Shown: positions 1-8,801, counted from the stretch's first letter. The stretch: 15,289 nucleotides of DNA from Gammaproteobacteria bacterium (GCA_020444775.1 JAGRHX010000812.1:1-15289), one strand, 5' to 3'. Numbers and translations: made by a program. Notes: generated from the sequence alone by a model not told the origin.

Positions 1-979
1 CCGGCTTCAGGTCGCGGTGCACGATACCGCGCGCATGCGCCGCCTCGAGGCCACGCGCAATCTGGACGATGAAGTCCATCGCCTCCTCGGGCGCCACGCC
101 CTTGGCGACCCGGGTCGCCAGATCGCCGCCGGGCAGGAGCTCCATGGCGATATAGGCAAAGTCGGTGGCGAAGGCGCGCTCGTAGATGCGGGCAATGTGC
201 GGATGCTTGATCTCGCCGATGAACTCGTACTCGCGCATGAACTGCTTGAGCAACGACGCGGCATCCGCATCGTTGAAGGGCAGGATCTTCAGCACCACGT
301 CGAGGTCGTCGCAGACACGCCGGGCGCGCCACGCCTCGGCCATGGCGCCCTTGCCGATCAAGGTCAGGTTCTCGTAGCCGGGCACGCGTCTGCGCGGCCC
401 CTGACCGGGCGCCGGCTCGTCGAGCTTCAGACCGTGCAGACGTTCACGTAGCAGGGTCGCGGTGTCGCCGTCCATCCGCCAGGTCTTGTAGAGGGTGTCA
501 CCGCTGGTGTCGAGCAGCTCCTCACGCATGCTCTGCGATTCCTCGACCAGGGCCTTGAGGCGCGCGGCGCTGACCAGGGATTTGTCCAGGTAGTCGTCGG
601 CGCCACGCTTGATCGCCTTGATCGCGCTGCGCTCGCTGCTCTCTGCGGCCACCACCACGCTGATCGGCGCCGGCGTTGCCGTATTCAGCATACGCAGCCA
701 GTCGGCATAGCTGTCCGGTTGCGGACCGATGTCCTGACTGATGAAGGCCAGATCGAAGCCGGCGCTGGCCGGATCGCCTTCGAATGGATCGCTCTGGCCG
801 TCGCACTTCTCGAAAGTCGCATCGGGCCAGACGCGTCCGGCGTGCAGTTCCAGCATGCTACGCCCGTAGGCGCAGTCGTCGACGATCAAGACACGCTGTA
901 TGCGGCTCGGCGCCGCTGATTCGCTGGTGGCCGCCGGCGCGGGCGTGGATGCTCTCAAGCTGGTGGACACGGTCGACAT
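1..979 (-). CDS. Receiver domain fused to Ser/Thr protein kinase (partial, runs off left edge)
   Basis: Reads 326 codons from ATG at 979 to the window edge without a stop. Residues about 28-147 form a CheY-like receiver: acidic pair D34-D35 in RVLIVDD and the GADDYLDK lysine (K133). The position expected for the phospho-accepting Asp, in FDLAFISQD, appears to be Ser81, so phosphorylation may be lost. After a linker, the eukaryotic-type kinase starts near residue 200: glycine-rich loop IGKGAMAEAW (208-217), ATP-binding lysine in VVLK (K231), and catalytic loop HRDLK (321-325), where the window ends. The activation loop and C-lobe are missing from view. It should be a cytosolic kinase phosphorylating Ser/Thr; no membrane segment is visible in the part present. 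The start is supported by domain position; no clear Shine-Dalgarno is seen. It lies 52 nt downstream of another receiver protein on the same strand, so the two are probably co-transcribed and work in one pathway. Confidence 0.93.
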   Translation of the reverse strand, partial: MSTVSTSLRASTPAPAATSESAAPSRIQRVLIVDDCAYGRSMLELHAGRVWPDATFEKCDGQSDPFEGDPASAGFDLAFISQDIGPQPDSYADWLRMLNTATPAPISVVVAAESSERSAIKAIKRGADDYLDKSLVSAARLKALVEESQSMREELLDTSGDTLYKTWRMDGDTATLLRERLHGLKLDEPAPGQGPRRRVPGYENLTLIGKGAMAEAWRARRVCDDLDVVLKILPFNDADAASLLKQFMREYEFIGEIKHPHIARIYERAFATDFAYIAMELLPGGDLATRVAKGVAPEEAMDFIVQIARGLEAAHARGIVHRDLKP

Positions 980-1031
980 GGTGGGTACTCGATGCGGTCG
1001 TCTTGCTGTCAGTGGTCTTGGATTGACGGGC

Positions 1032-1889
1032 TCAGGCGGCTCGACGCGGACTCAGCAGCCCACGAACGATCTCTTCGAACATCGCCTGGTGCACTGGCTT
1101 GATCAGATAGGCGTCGCAGCCGGACTTGTCGCCAAGCAGCTTGTCGGCGGGAGTCGAGTTGCTGGTGAGCATGACTAGCGGAGTGCGACCGTGGATTGAA
1201 TCGGCGCGTACCGCCTGGCACACCGCGTAGCCGTCCATGCCGGGCAGCAACACGTCGATGAAGACGATGTCGAAGCGCCTGCCGGCGAGCATGACCAGCG
1301 CCTCCTCACCACTGCGCGCAATCTCGATGTGGGCCGAGAGTCGTTGCAGGGGGATCTTGAGCTGGACCTCTGTAGGCAGGCTGGCACAGACCAGCAGCGC
1401 CTTGATGCTCGGGTCGCTCGCTTCGCTGCTGGCCGATTCCGCGTCAGCGGTCGCCAGATCGAGCGCGGATTGCTGCCCGGCCTCGGCGAACACGCTGGTC
1501 GCGAAGGCCTCCGCCTCGCCGCCGTCACCGCAATCCAGGTCCTGGCTCACGATGCGTCTGAGCAGCTCGATGACCTCGGTCGCGGAGGCGGTGCGTGGCA
1601 GGTGATAACCCGCCTCGTCATCGGGGATACCGCTACCGAACCAGATGCAGACCGCGGTGCGGGCGCGAGGATTGGACCGGCAATAGGCTCGCCAGCCATT
1701 GACCGCGGCGGTGTTGTCGCTCTTGATGAGGACGATGTCGGCGGCGTGCTCGCGGTCGAAGGTGTATGCATCGATTGCCGGCCGGCCGCCTCGGGTCAGC
1801 GAGAAGACCTGCTCGAGCAAGGCGTTGTCGCCCGAATTGGTGCCCACCGTCGCGACCGTGTAGATCGCCGTCTGATCGTCCAAGCTCAT
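1032..1889 (-). CDS. Two-receiver-like response regulator without output domain
   Basis: A 285-residue protein. The C-terminal part (about 163-282) is a receiver domain with phospho-acceptor D212 in FIDVLLPGMDG, Thr242 in VMLTS and Lys264 in YLIKP. The usual acidic pair after strand 1 is absent (LLVCASL), so Mg binding may be altered. The N-terminal part (about 8-115) looks like a second, degenerate receiver, with alternating hydrophobic strands such as ADIVLIKSDN but no convincing active site. No DNA-binding or enzymatic output is seen, so it may act as a phospho-relay or scaffold for the kinase encoded 52 nt downstream. The frame stays open to an ATG at 1985, but third-position G/C is only about half over those 32 codons and about 90% from the ATG at 1889, so I place the start at 1889. 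A GAGGAAG motif lies 17 nt upstream, too far to be a good ribosome site. Confidence 0.85.
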   Translation of the reverse strand: MSLDDQTAIYTVATVGTNSGDNALLEQVFSLTRGGRPAIDAYTFDREHAADIVLIKSDNTAAVNGWRAYCRSNPRARTAVCIWFGSGIPDDEAGYHLPRTASATEVIELLRRIVSQDLDCGDGGEAEAFATSVFAEAGQQSALDLATADAESASSEASDPSIKALLVCASLPTEVQLKIPLQRLSAHIEIARSGEEALVMLAGRRFDIVFIDVLLPGMDGYAVCQAVRADSIHGRTPLVMLTSNSTPADKLLGDKSGCDAYLIKPVHQAMFEEIVRGLLSPRRAA

Positions 1890-2296
1890 GTCGAGTCCGT
1901 AGCGTTCTTCCTCGAGGGCTTTTCCCCAATCCCGCTCGCGTATCAATCCCCGAAGCTGACGTCGTACGCGACCGGCTTGTGACATTCACGTTACGCGCGG
2001 TCTATCGTCCCTTGCATGGGGATTCTTTAGGTGGGGTGCACGCCACTGGTGCAGCGGTGGCCGAGAGTGTGAATACGGTTCGCGGGTGTGGCGTTGGCGC
2101 GCGATTGGCGGCTCGGGTCGGCGACGTTCGGGCGTCATGCACGGGCGAATGTGGCGCGCTGACCTGTGTACCTGTGTACCTGCGGGCTGGGGCGCCGGGT
2201 GCCGAAGGGCTGCTGCACGAGGTTGCTGTTTCCCGCACAATCCGGGCACGCGCGCGACCGACCCGGTTTGCGCCAGTCGCGGGCCGGAGGAACGCC
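1890..2296. other. Intergenic region between divergent genes
   Basis: About 400 nt separate the receiver protein (minus) from the flavin oxidoreductase (plus). Both promoters should lie here, but I find no convincing -35/-10 pair. The ORF of the flavin oxidoreductase stays open upstream through this stretch, but without a start or codon bias that would suggest coding. It contains the short tandem repeat at 2163-2182 and a GGAGG ribosome site at 2286-2290 that sets the downstream start. Confidence 0.6.
2163..2182. repeat. Short tandem repeat, 2.5 copies of CCTGTGTA
   Basis: CCTGTGTA occurs at 2163-2170 and 2171-2178, followed by CCTG at 2179-2182. It lies 115 nt upstream of the flavin oxidoreductase start. 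It could be a tandem binding site or a slippage tract; there is no further support. Confidence 0.5.
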
Positions 2297-3328
2297 ATGG
2301 ATCTCACGCTATTCATCAGCCCCGAGCATCGTCAGGACTCGGACTTCGGCCGCTGCTTCGAGGAGCACATGGAGCAGGTGCGGCTGGCGCGCGCGGTGGG
2401 ATTCGACGGCGTGGCCATCGGCAATCATCTGTCCTACAGCTCGGCCGCCTGGTTTCCGCCGATGGAGTCTCTGATGCGGCTGTCGACCGTCGCGCAGGGC
2501 ATGAGTCTTGCGACCTGCACGCTGGTCTTGCCGATGTATCACCCACTGCACGTCGCCCAGCAGGCCGCGCTGCTCGACATCGTCAGCGGCGGTCGCTTCA
2601 CGCTCGGGGTCGCCCAGGGCTGGCAGGCCGAGGAGTTCCGCGTGCTCGGCATCGACTTCAAGGAGCGTCTCGGCCGCTTCCGCGAGTCGGTCACCCTGCT
2701 GCAGCGGCTGTGGACCGAAGCGTCGGTGGATTTCGACGGCCGCTATTACCAGGCGGACGGGCTCAGCCTGGTGCTCAAGCCGATGCGTAGACCGCGCCCG
2801 CCGATGTGGTTCGGTGGCAGCGTGTCCAAGGCGGTGGCGCGGGCCGCGGCCCTGGCCGACCCGACCCTGGGTGACAGCTGGGTCGCATCCTCGCACCTCA
2901 CCGAGGCCGTGATCACCGAGCAGGCCGGGGTGTTCCGTGACAACCTGGCGCGGCTCGGCAAACCCATGCCCGCCGAGTTCCCGTTGTTGCGCAATATCGT
3001 CGTCGCGCCGGACCGCGAGACCGCGCTGCGCGAGGCGGGCCCGTTCATCGCCGACAGCTATCGCGTGTTCGGCAACTGGGGGCTGTTCACCGAGGTCGTC
3101 GGCGCGGGCAAGCAACAGCTGGACTTCGACGAGCTGCTGGCTGGTCGGGTGATCATCGGTTCCCCCGAGGAGTGCGCCGAGGCGCTGGTGCGGCTGGCGA
3201 GGGCGACCGGCTTCACGCGTCTCATCACCCGAATCCAGTGGCATGGCATGGACCAACGCGTGACCCTGCGGACCATAGAGCTGCTGGCGACCCGGGTGAA
3301 GCCGCTGGTCGAGGCGGCGCTTGTCTGA
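2297..3328 (+). CDS. LLM-class (luciferase-like) flavin-dependent oxidoreductase
   Basis: A 343-residue protein spanning the whole luciferase-like fold, a TIM barrel that binds FMN or F420; family members are usually 300-360 residues. Signature stretches are the N-terminal FEEHMEQVRLARAVGFDGV, the SGGRFTLGVAQGW segment near residue 97 followed by EEFRVLGIDFKERLGRFRE, and PMWFGGS near residue 170. Such enzymes are monooxygenases or reductases using reduced flavin; the substrate cannot be told here. The start is firm: ATG at 2297 has GGAGG at 2286-2290 with a 6-nt spacer. The gene stands alone, divergent from the receiver protein and convergent with tpsA, whose stop is 40 nt away. Nothing ties it directly to the flavin cassette at the right end of the window. 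Confidence 0.93.
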   Translation: MDLTLFISPEHRQDSDFGRCFEEHMEQVRLARAVGFDGVAIGNHLSYSSAAWFPPMESLMRLSTVAQGMSLATCTLVLPMYHPLHVAQQAALLDIVSGGRFTLGVAQGWQAEEFRVLGIDFKERLGRFRESVTLLQRLWTEASVDFDGRYYQADGLSLVLKPMRRPRPPMWFGGSVSKAVARAAALADPTLGDSWVASSHLTEAVITEQAGVFRDNLARLGKPMPAEFPLLRNIVVAPDRETALREAGPFIADSYRVFGNWGLFTEVVGAGKQQLDFDELLAGRVIIGSPEECAEALVRLARATGFTRLITRIQWHGMDQRVTLRTIELLATRVKPLVEAALV

Positions 3329-3368
3329 ACGGCCTGCGGTCGGGCCGCTGGGGCAGACCGCGTGGGGG

Positions 3369-6300
3369 TCATCGATTCGATGCTCGAGGCTCGTCCTCGG
3401 TGGATGCCGATGTGGTCTCGTCCTCGTCGTCGCTGGCGAGCGGTGTCTGCAGTCGCGCGCGGCGAGCATCGTGGCTGCCGCGCAAGGCTTGGATGCCGCC
3501 CGCGATATCCTGCACGCTGAGCTGACCCTGGGTGACGATGGTGCCCTGCTCGAGCACCTGCAGCGTGGCGGTGCCGCCGCTGCCCGGCCCCAGTGAGCGG
3601 TTGCTGGCCGGGTCGAAATCCTCGCCGGTGAGCAGACCCGCGCCGACGTTGAGCAGGGCACCGCTGCCCTGGACCGTGACCCGACCCTGGCTGCCTCGCT
3701 CGCGTGCGACCACGGTCAGACCGTTGGCGGCGTTGTGTAAGGCGCCGCCGTCCGTGACCTGCAGGCTGCCGCTGCCGGCCACACCGACATAGAGCATGCC
3801 ACTGCCGGCACCCGGCACCGGGGTCGGCGCCCCGGTGATGGTCATCCGGCCGCCGTCGGTCACGGCCAGCACGCCCGTCGAGCCGGCATCGCGTGCGATG
3901 TTCACCGCGCCGCGCGCGCCCCTGACGTTGATCTGGCCGCCGTGACTGACCTCCACGCGTCCGCTGGCGTTCGTATCACGGCCGATGTTGAACAGCCAGT
4001 CATCACCGCTCATGTTCAGCTGGCCGCGGTCGGTGACGATCAGCGTGGCGTCGCCGGCCCGCAGGTTGACCAGCGGTCCAGCCTGGTCGATGACCGGTGT
4101 CGGCCCCTGATCGACATTGATGAACGAACCCTCGCCGCGCACGATGACCCGGCCGGTGCTGCCGGCGCCGCGCGCGATCTGCAGCTCCGGCGCGGTCTTG
4201 CCGGGTATGTTGACGACCTCGATGCCGCCGCCGTCCTCGACGATGATGGTGCCGTTGCTACCGGCATTGCGGCCGGCGCGGACGAAGCCGCCGAAGGCGT
4301 CGAAGGGCGGCACGAAGATGCTACGCACGCCGCCGCTGTCGTTGACGGCGCGAACCAGCCCGCCACGCGAGATTACCGCCGTGCCGGTGCCGTCGCGGGC
4401 GACCTCGAAGGACAGGGTCTCGACGCGGGCGCCGTCGCTGATGTTCATGACCCCGGTGGTGCCGGCTTCGCGACCCAGCTTGACCGAGTTCTCTTCGCTG
4501 CCCGGCACGACCCCGCCGCCGGTCATCAGCAAGACCGTGCCGCTGCCACGCACGTTCACCGTGCCGAAGCCGCCGGCCGTGCCCTTGCCCACGTCCAGCC
4601 GGCCACCGATACCGTCGGTGGTCTGCTCGATGCGGGCGACGCTGCCGTTTTGCAGATTCAAGGTGCCGTGTCCGCCGTCGACGCCGACGCCAAAGCTGTT
4701 GCGGCCGCCGGCATTACGCCAGCTGCTGGCGTCCAGGGTCAGGGTGCCGAGACCGCCGGCGAGCACACCCACACCACCGTCCAGGGTCTGCAGCGCGCCA
4801 TTGCTGACCAGCGCCGTGCCGGCCGATCCGCGGCCGACATCGAGCGAGCCCGAGGTGTCGGTCCAGGTTCCGCCGTGCACGGCGATCTGGCCGCCGCCGG
4901 ACAGCTCGGTGCCCTGACCACGGGTGGTGAGATTGCTGGCATGCAACTGCACGTTGCCGGTGATACGCACGCGGCCGGTGCCGTCCCCGTCCAGATCGCC
5001 GTCCAGCACCAGATCCAGCGACGCTCCACCGCTCGCGTCGTCGACCACCTGACCGCGCAGATCGATACCGGAATGGGCGCGCAGGGTGAGGGTGTTGCGG
5101 CCGGTGGTGGTGGCGACGTCCAGACGGGCGTCGGGCTGCCAGTCGATGCGGCCGGTGGCCGCGCCCGCGGCGCCGGTCTCTATGGTGATCGAGGCACCGC
5201 CGCTCAGCGCGGTGGCGATCTGCGTGACACCGATGGTAGCGGGTGTGCCACTGGCGGCCACCGTGCCGGCGGCCGGGAACGGTGCCGCCGGGGTCACGTT
5301 CACGCTGCCCGAGCCGGCGACGATGGACAGATCCAGCGGGTCGATGAGCCATTCGCCGCCGAGCCCGGAGCGGGCGCTCACGTCCGGTGCGACGCTGACC
5401 TGCAGACCGACCCGGCCGGAGGTCTCGACGAAGCCGCCGCGGCCGCCGGTGCCACCGCGCGCGATGAGCTGCCCGTGGACCGCGGTGAAGCGCTGACTCC
5501 AGAGCACGATCTCACCGCCGTCGCCGCGCTCGCTCGCGTCGGCCCGGATCGATGCGCCGGACAGGACCACCAGCTGGTCGGTCATGGCCGCGCTGCGGTC
5601 CGGGCCGTGGCCGGGCAGAGGCTTGCCGCCACGCGCGCCGCCGAGCAGCACCTGACCACCGCCCTCGGGTCCCGATGCATCGATGCGGGCGGTGTCCAGC
5701 ACCGCGATCCGCGCGCCAGCGACCCGGATGGTGCCGCCCGTGCGCTCGTTCGCGGCACGCACCGAGCCGCCCAGCCAGACGCTGGCCGGCTCGTCCGATG
5801 CGTTCGCCCCAGCGCCGGCTCCGCTCTCGACGACCGCGCTCGCCGATTCGATATGCACCTCACGACTCGCCCGGGTCAGGCTACCAGGCGCGAGCTCTAT
5901 ATCCGCCGCGGCCTGCAAGACGATGTTGCCCTGCGCGTCCTGGCCAAGGCCGGTGGCCTCGATGAGGCCGGCATTGCGCAGCATGGCGCCGGCAAGCCCG
6001 GCCGAGCCGCCACGCGCGATCAGCGCGCCCAGATTGATGACGGCGTCGTCGGGCGCCGCCACCTCGAGTCGGATCCCGGCCAGATCGAGGCCGGTGAGGG
6101 TCACCCGCCGGCCCGCCGCCAGCAGCAGATCGCCATCCTCGGTCTCGATGAGGCCGCTGTTCTCGATGCGTGGCGCGATCAGGAACACGCCACCGGCGTC
6201 GGTGCGGATCAGCCCCGCGTTGGAGAGCGGCGCGGCGCCTTCGGGTCCCTCGGCGAAGGCCCAGCGGCCGTCGAGGAAGTCGCGATCGCTGATGCCGAGT

Positions 6301-6755
6301 GTCGAGGCGATGAGTCCGGCGGTGTCGACCACCGCCTCGGCGCCGAAAGCGATGCCGTGCGGATTGACCAGGACCACATGGCCATTGGAGCTGAGGCGGC
6401 CGAGGATTGCCGACGGATCGCTGCCGACCACCCGATTGAGCACCGCGCTGGCCGGGTCGGGCAGCGCGAAGTGGGTGTGCTCGCCGGTGCCGATCGAGAA
6501 TTGCTGCCAGTTGAGGATCGCCCGATCGGACGCCTGCACGTCCAGCCGTGTGCCGCTGCCGCTGAATGCGGCCGTGCCGTGCACTACCGTCGGAGCGTGT
6601 GGATTGGCGGCGGCGGCAAGACTCAGCACCGCGCAGGCGACGGCCCAGCCGGGTCGTGTAGAAGAAGCGTGGTTTGCCTGCCGGGGCAGGCGCTCGAGGG
6701 CGGCGATCCGGCCCGCATCCGAGGCGGGCGTGTTGGCAGGGCTGTTGTCGATCAA
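3369..6755 (-). CDS. tpsA: TpsA-like secreted filamentous haemagglutinin-type exoprotein with T5SS/PEP-CTERM-type repeats
   Basis: A 1128-residue protein starting at TTG 6755, supported by GGAGG at 6765-6769 (9-nt spacer) and high third-position G/C from the first codons. A charged N-region of about 35 residues precedes a hydrophobic signal segment (36-50). Residues about 55-165 form the two-partner secretion domain, with NPHGI at 131-135 where the classic motif is NPNGI. The middle (to about 470) is Gly/Ala-rich beta-helix-like sequence ending in GGEWLIDPLDL, a stretch common in haemagglutinin-type proteins. From about 635 to 1085 there are roughly ten repeats of the type (V/L)GR..GS.G...V..GG, like the T5SS/PEP-CTERM-associated repeat. 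The tail is acidic (DDEDE). It should be exported by Sec, then through the outer membrane by the TpsB encoded 49 nt upstream, giving a surface or released adhesin. No toxin domain is recognisable. Confidence 0.92.
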   Translation of the reverse strand: MIDNSPANTPASDAGRIAALERLPRQANHASSTRPGWAVACAVLSLAAAANPHAPTVVHGTAAFSGSGTRLDVQASDRAILNWQQFSIGTGEHTHFALPDPASAVLNRVVGSDPSAILGRLSSNGHVVLVNPHGIAFGAEAVVDTAGLIASTLGISDRDFLDGRWAFAEGPEGAAPLSNAGLIRTDAGGVFLIAPRIENSGLIETEDGDLLLAAGRRVTLTGLDLAGIRLEVAAPDDAVINLGALIARGGSAGLAGAMLRNAGLIEATGLGQDAQGNIVLQAAADIELAPGSLTRASREVHIESASAVVESGAGAGANASDEPASVWLGGSVRAANERTGGTIRVAGARIAVLDTARIDASGPEGGGQVLLGGARGGKPLPGHGPDRSAAMTDQLVVLSGASIRADASERGDGGEIVLWSQRFTAVHGQLIARGGTGGRGGFVETSGRVGLQVSVAPDVSARSGLGGEWLIDPLDLSIVAGSGSVNVTPAAPFPAAGTVAASGTPATIGVTQIATALSGGASITIETGAAGAATGRIDWQPDARLDVATTTGRNTLTLRAHSGIDLRGQVVDDASGGASLDLVLDGDLDGDGTGRVRITGNVQLHASNLTTRGQGTELSGGGQIAVHGGTWTDTSGSLDVGRGSAGTALVSNGALQTLDGGVGVLAGGLGTLTLDASSWRNAGGRNSFGVGVDGGHGTLNLQNGSVARIEQTTDGIGGRLDVGKGTAGGFGTVNVRGSGTVLLMTGGGVVPGSEENSVKLGREAGTTGVMNISDGARVETLSFEVARDGTGTAVISRGGLVRAVNDSGGVRSIFVPPFDAFGGFVRAGRNAGSNGTIIVEDGGGIEVVNIPGKTAPELQIARGAGSTGRVIVRGEGSFINVDQGPTPVIDQAGPLVNLRAGDATLIVTDRGQLNMSGDDWLFNIGRDTNASGRVEVSHGGQINVRGARGAVNIARDAGSTGVLAVTDGGRMTITGAPTPVPGAGSGMLYVGVAGSGSLQVTDGGALHNAANGLTVVARERGSQGRVTVQGSGALLNVGAGLLTGEDFDPASNRSLGPGSGGTATLQVLEQGTIVTQGQLSVQDIAGGIQALRGSHDARRARLQTPLASDDEDETTSASTEDEPRASNR

Positions 6756-6804
6756 CGCTCAGAGCCTCCAGAATCGGCGTCGCCGCCGAGGTGCGGCGCT
6801 CGCC

Positions 6805-8475
6805 TCAGTGGCGCAGCAGCAGATTGAGGTGACCGCGCACGCCGCGCTCCTGCGGACGTCCGTCGATGACCCGTGCGAGGTCGAACGAGACCGAGAGCAG
6901 ATCCCGCCACTGCCAGCGGGTGCCCATGCCGATGCTCGTCAGTCGCTCGCTGCGCCGGCCGTTCGCCAGCGCACCGTTCTTGAGCGATACCTGACCGGTA
7001 TCGGCAAAGCCCAACAGCCGTGCGCCGAAGGTCCCGGGGATCGCCGGGGACCAGAGCTCGGCGCTGATCTGCACGCCGCTGTCACCGCTCAGCGCGCGTT
7101 CCTGCAGGCCGCGCACCGAGAACTGGCCGCCCAGACCGAACTGCTCGCCGGGGATCAGCGGCTCGTTGGCGATCTGCACGCTGGCGTGACCGCGCAGCGT
7201 CCAGTCGTCGCCCAACCCGGCCGAGGCATCGGCGTGCACACGCACCAGGTCCCAGGTCGACTGCGCGCCGACCCGGTTGGCCGCGTAGGCGGTGCCGTCA
7301 TTGTCCTGCCCCCAGGGCAGGTTGCGGACATATTCGATGGACGCAGCGCCGCGCCACCCCGGGCGCAGCAACTCGCCCTCGTAGCCCACGGTTATCGGCC
7401 GCGAGCGCACGTCGCGGGCCAGATTCACCGTGCCCGCCAGCACCGACTGGTCGAAATGACGGTCCTCGACCCCCAGTCGCAAGCGCGAGGACCAGCTGCC
7501 GCTGGACAGGGTATGGCTCAGTCGAAGACCCAGGAACTGTCCGCGGCCACTGACGTCGAGCACCTCGAGGACGCGCCCGGAGTCGACGTCGGAGCGCAGC
7601 CAGTAGGCGGTGAGCGAGCCGTCGTAGCCGTACAGTGGGACCCGATAGCTTGCCGCCCACTGACGCACGCGGTCGCCGTGGCCGGGCGCGGTGGTGAAGC
7701 TCGCGTACAGGGTGTGGTCGAGATCGAAGAGGTTGGTGTGCTGTCCACCCAGCGTCCAGCGCAGACGGCCCGTCTGACTGTTGCCGGCGTTGTCGAGCGC
7801 GGTGAAGACCGTCCAGGGTTTGCGATCGCGGACCGTGACGGTCGCCTGCAGCGAGCGGGGCCGGGTCTGGTCGTCGCTGAAGGTGACATCGACCTGTTTC
7901 GCGGGATGCCGGTTGGCGACCGCGATGTCCCGACGCAGCTCCAGCAGCTGGGGTGACGAGCGCAGCTTCAGCGCCGGCAGGCTCCGCCGCACGTTCGCGT
8001 CACTGAAATGCGTGTTGCCCGACACCTTGATGTCGCCGACCTCGAACGGCACCACCTGCAGCCGCACCACGCCGTCGCGGATGGTCTGCGGTGGCAACAG
8101 CACGCGATGGAAGGCGTGGCCCGCGCCCGCCAGCGCCTGCTGCAGTCGGTCCGCGACCGCTCTGAGGTCGTCCAGGCTGCGAACGTCCTCTGCCAATGGT
8201 TCCAGGAGCGCGCGGGTGGCCTGCTCGCCGAGCGGATCAGGGCCGTCGACAACGAAGCGTAAGACGCGGACCGCTGGCGGCGGACGTCCCGACAGCTCGC
8301 CGCGGCGCTCCGACGAGGGTTCTTCCACGACCTCGGCCAACCGTCCAGCGGCTTCGCCGGCGCCGGGCAGGGCCGGGGCGAGCAGCATGACGAGTGCCCC
8401 CCGTCGCAGGCCGGACCATCGCGTCACGCGCGAACACCGCAAGGCAGCTGTGCATCGGTCATCTGCTGATTCCAT
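6805..8475 (-). CDS. tpsB: TpsB-like outer-membrane transporter (ShlB/FhaC family)
   Basis: A 556-residue protein of normal family length. It has a signal peptide with hydrophobic core ALVMLLAPALPG, two POTRA domains (about 68-142 and 143-218), then a 16-strand-type beta barrel rich in alternating residues. The conserved loop-6 motif appears as SVRGLQE near residue 453, and the partner barrel-wall motif as FADTG near 490. It should secrete the TpsA encoded directly downstream; together they make a type Vb system. The last residue is His rather than the aromatic residue usual for barrel proteins. The start is uncertain: ATG 8475 has no ribosome site and gives a long charged N-region, while an in-frame GTG at 8427 would give a more typical signal peptide (MTRWSGLRRGALVML) and falls where third-position G/C rises. 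It is divergent from the histidine kinase, sharing a 375-nt promoter region. Confidence 0.92.
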   Translation of the reverse strand: MESADDRCTAALRCSRVTRWSGLRRGALVMLLAPALPGAGEAAGRLAEVVEEPSSERRGELSGRPPPAVRVLRFVVDGPDPLGEQATRALLEPLAEDVRSLDDLRAVADRLQQALAGAGHAFHRVLLPPQTIRDGVVRLQVVPFEVGDIKVSGNTHFSDANVRRSLPALKLRSSPQLLELRRDIAVANRHPAKQVDVTFSDDQTRPRSLQATVTVRDRKPWTVFTALDNAGNSQTGRLRWTLGGQHTNLFDLDHTLYASFTTAPGHGDRVRQWAASYRVPLYGYDGSLTAYWLRSDVDSGRVLEVLDVSGRGQFLGLRLSHTLSSGSWSSRLRLGVEDRHFDQSVLAGTVNLARDVRSRPITVGYEGELLRPGWRGAASIEYVRNLPWGQDNDGTAYAANRVGAQSTWDLVRVHADASAGLGDDWTLRGHASVQIANEPLIPGEQFGLGGQFSVRGLQERALSGDSGVQISAELWSPAIPGTFGARLLGFADTGQVSLKNGALANGRRSERLTSIGMGTRWQWRDLLSVSFDLARVIDGRPQERGVRGHLNLLLRH

Positions 8476-8557
8476 ACCCAGGTCTTGGGCGCCTATCGGT
8501 CGAGGTTGTGTAGGGAATTGATGCGAGAACTTAGATTGATGCTATAACCCGATGAAA

Positions 8558-8587
8558 AATATAGACGAGACACTTGGGAAAAGTCGA
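8558..8587 (-). promoter_or_regulatory. Candidate sigma-70-type promoter for tpsBA
   Basis: On the minus strand TCGACT (8587-8582; 4 of 6 to TTGACA) and TATATT (8563-8558; 5 of 6 to TATAAT) are separated by 18 nt. They lie in an AT-rich island of about 60 nt in otherwise GC-rich DNA, about 80 nt upstream of the tpsB ATG. The island also holds a weaker plus-strand candidate (TTGATG, then TATAGA), so it may serve both directions. Confidence 0.4.
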
Positions 8588-8682
8588 GTGTGGCAACGCA
8601 CTGTTCGCATTGCGTGGATGCCTCGGCGAGCGAGCCTGCGATCCGCTGACGGCAGGCCACGGGGCTGCGTATACAGCCGCGG

Positions 8683-8727
8683 ATACAATTGATACAACTC
8701 ACGTGCCGGCGGGACACCGTGCCGACA
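8683..8727 (+). promoter_or_regulatory. Composite element copy 1, upstream of the histidine kinase operon
   Basis: Two 9-bp direct repeats (ATACAATTG at 8683-8691, ATACAACTC at 8692-8700), an 11-nt spacer, then GGACACCGTGCCGACA (8712-8727). The copy at 12409-12452 matches 14 of 15 positions in the first block (ACAATTGATACAACT) and 15 of 16 in the second. It starts 168 nt before the kinase ATG. I infer a binding site for the OmpR-type regulator of this operon, or a special promoter; TTGATA and GGACAC would be 17 nt apart. Confidence 0.65.
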
Positions 8728-8777
8728 CGCCCGCCCGGCAGACTCCTTTGGCAGGCCGCGGTCGCGAGCCTTCCATG

Positions 8778-8801
8778 CCGTCCGGCACGTTCCGTCCGGC
8801 A
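8778..8801. repeat. 10-bp direct repeat in kinase leader
   Basis: CCGTCCGGCA occurs at 8778-8787 and 8792-8801, with a 14-nt period. It sits between the composite element and the hairpin at the kinase start. Function unknown. Confidence 0.5.

Noticed and set aside
1890..1985. N-terminal extension of the two-receiver protein to ATG 1985
   Set aside because: Third-position G/C falls to about half over these 32 codons, and the first predicted strand begins just after ATG 1889.
3336..3361. GCGGTC/GACCGC inverted repeat between the convergent flavin oxidoreductase and tpsA genes as a terminator
   Set aside because: The stem is only 6 bp with a 14-nt loop and no T-tract on either strand.
2309..3661. 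450-codon minus-strand frame opposite the flavin oxidoreductase
   Set aside because: The plus-strand protein matches the LLM family over its full length with a good ribosome site; the antisense product is low-complexity.
3942..6827. 961-codon plus-strand open frame opposite tpsA
   Set aside because: It is antisense to a gene with clear signal, secretion domain and repeats. Long antisense frames arise from strong third-position G/C bias, and its translation has no recognisable domain.
5683..7956. 757-codon plus-strand frame across the tpsB-tpsA junction
   Set aside because: It crosses two real genes on the other strand and gives Pro/Arg/Ser-rich sequence without a domain.
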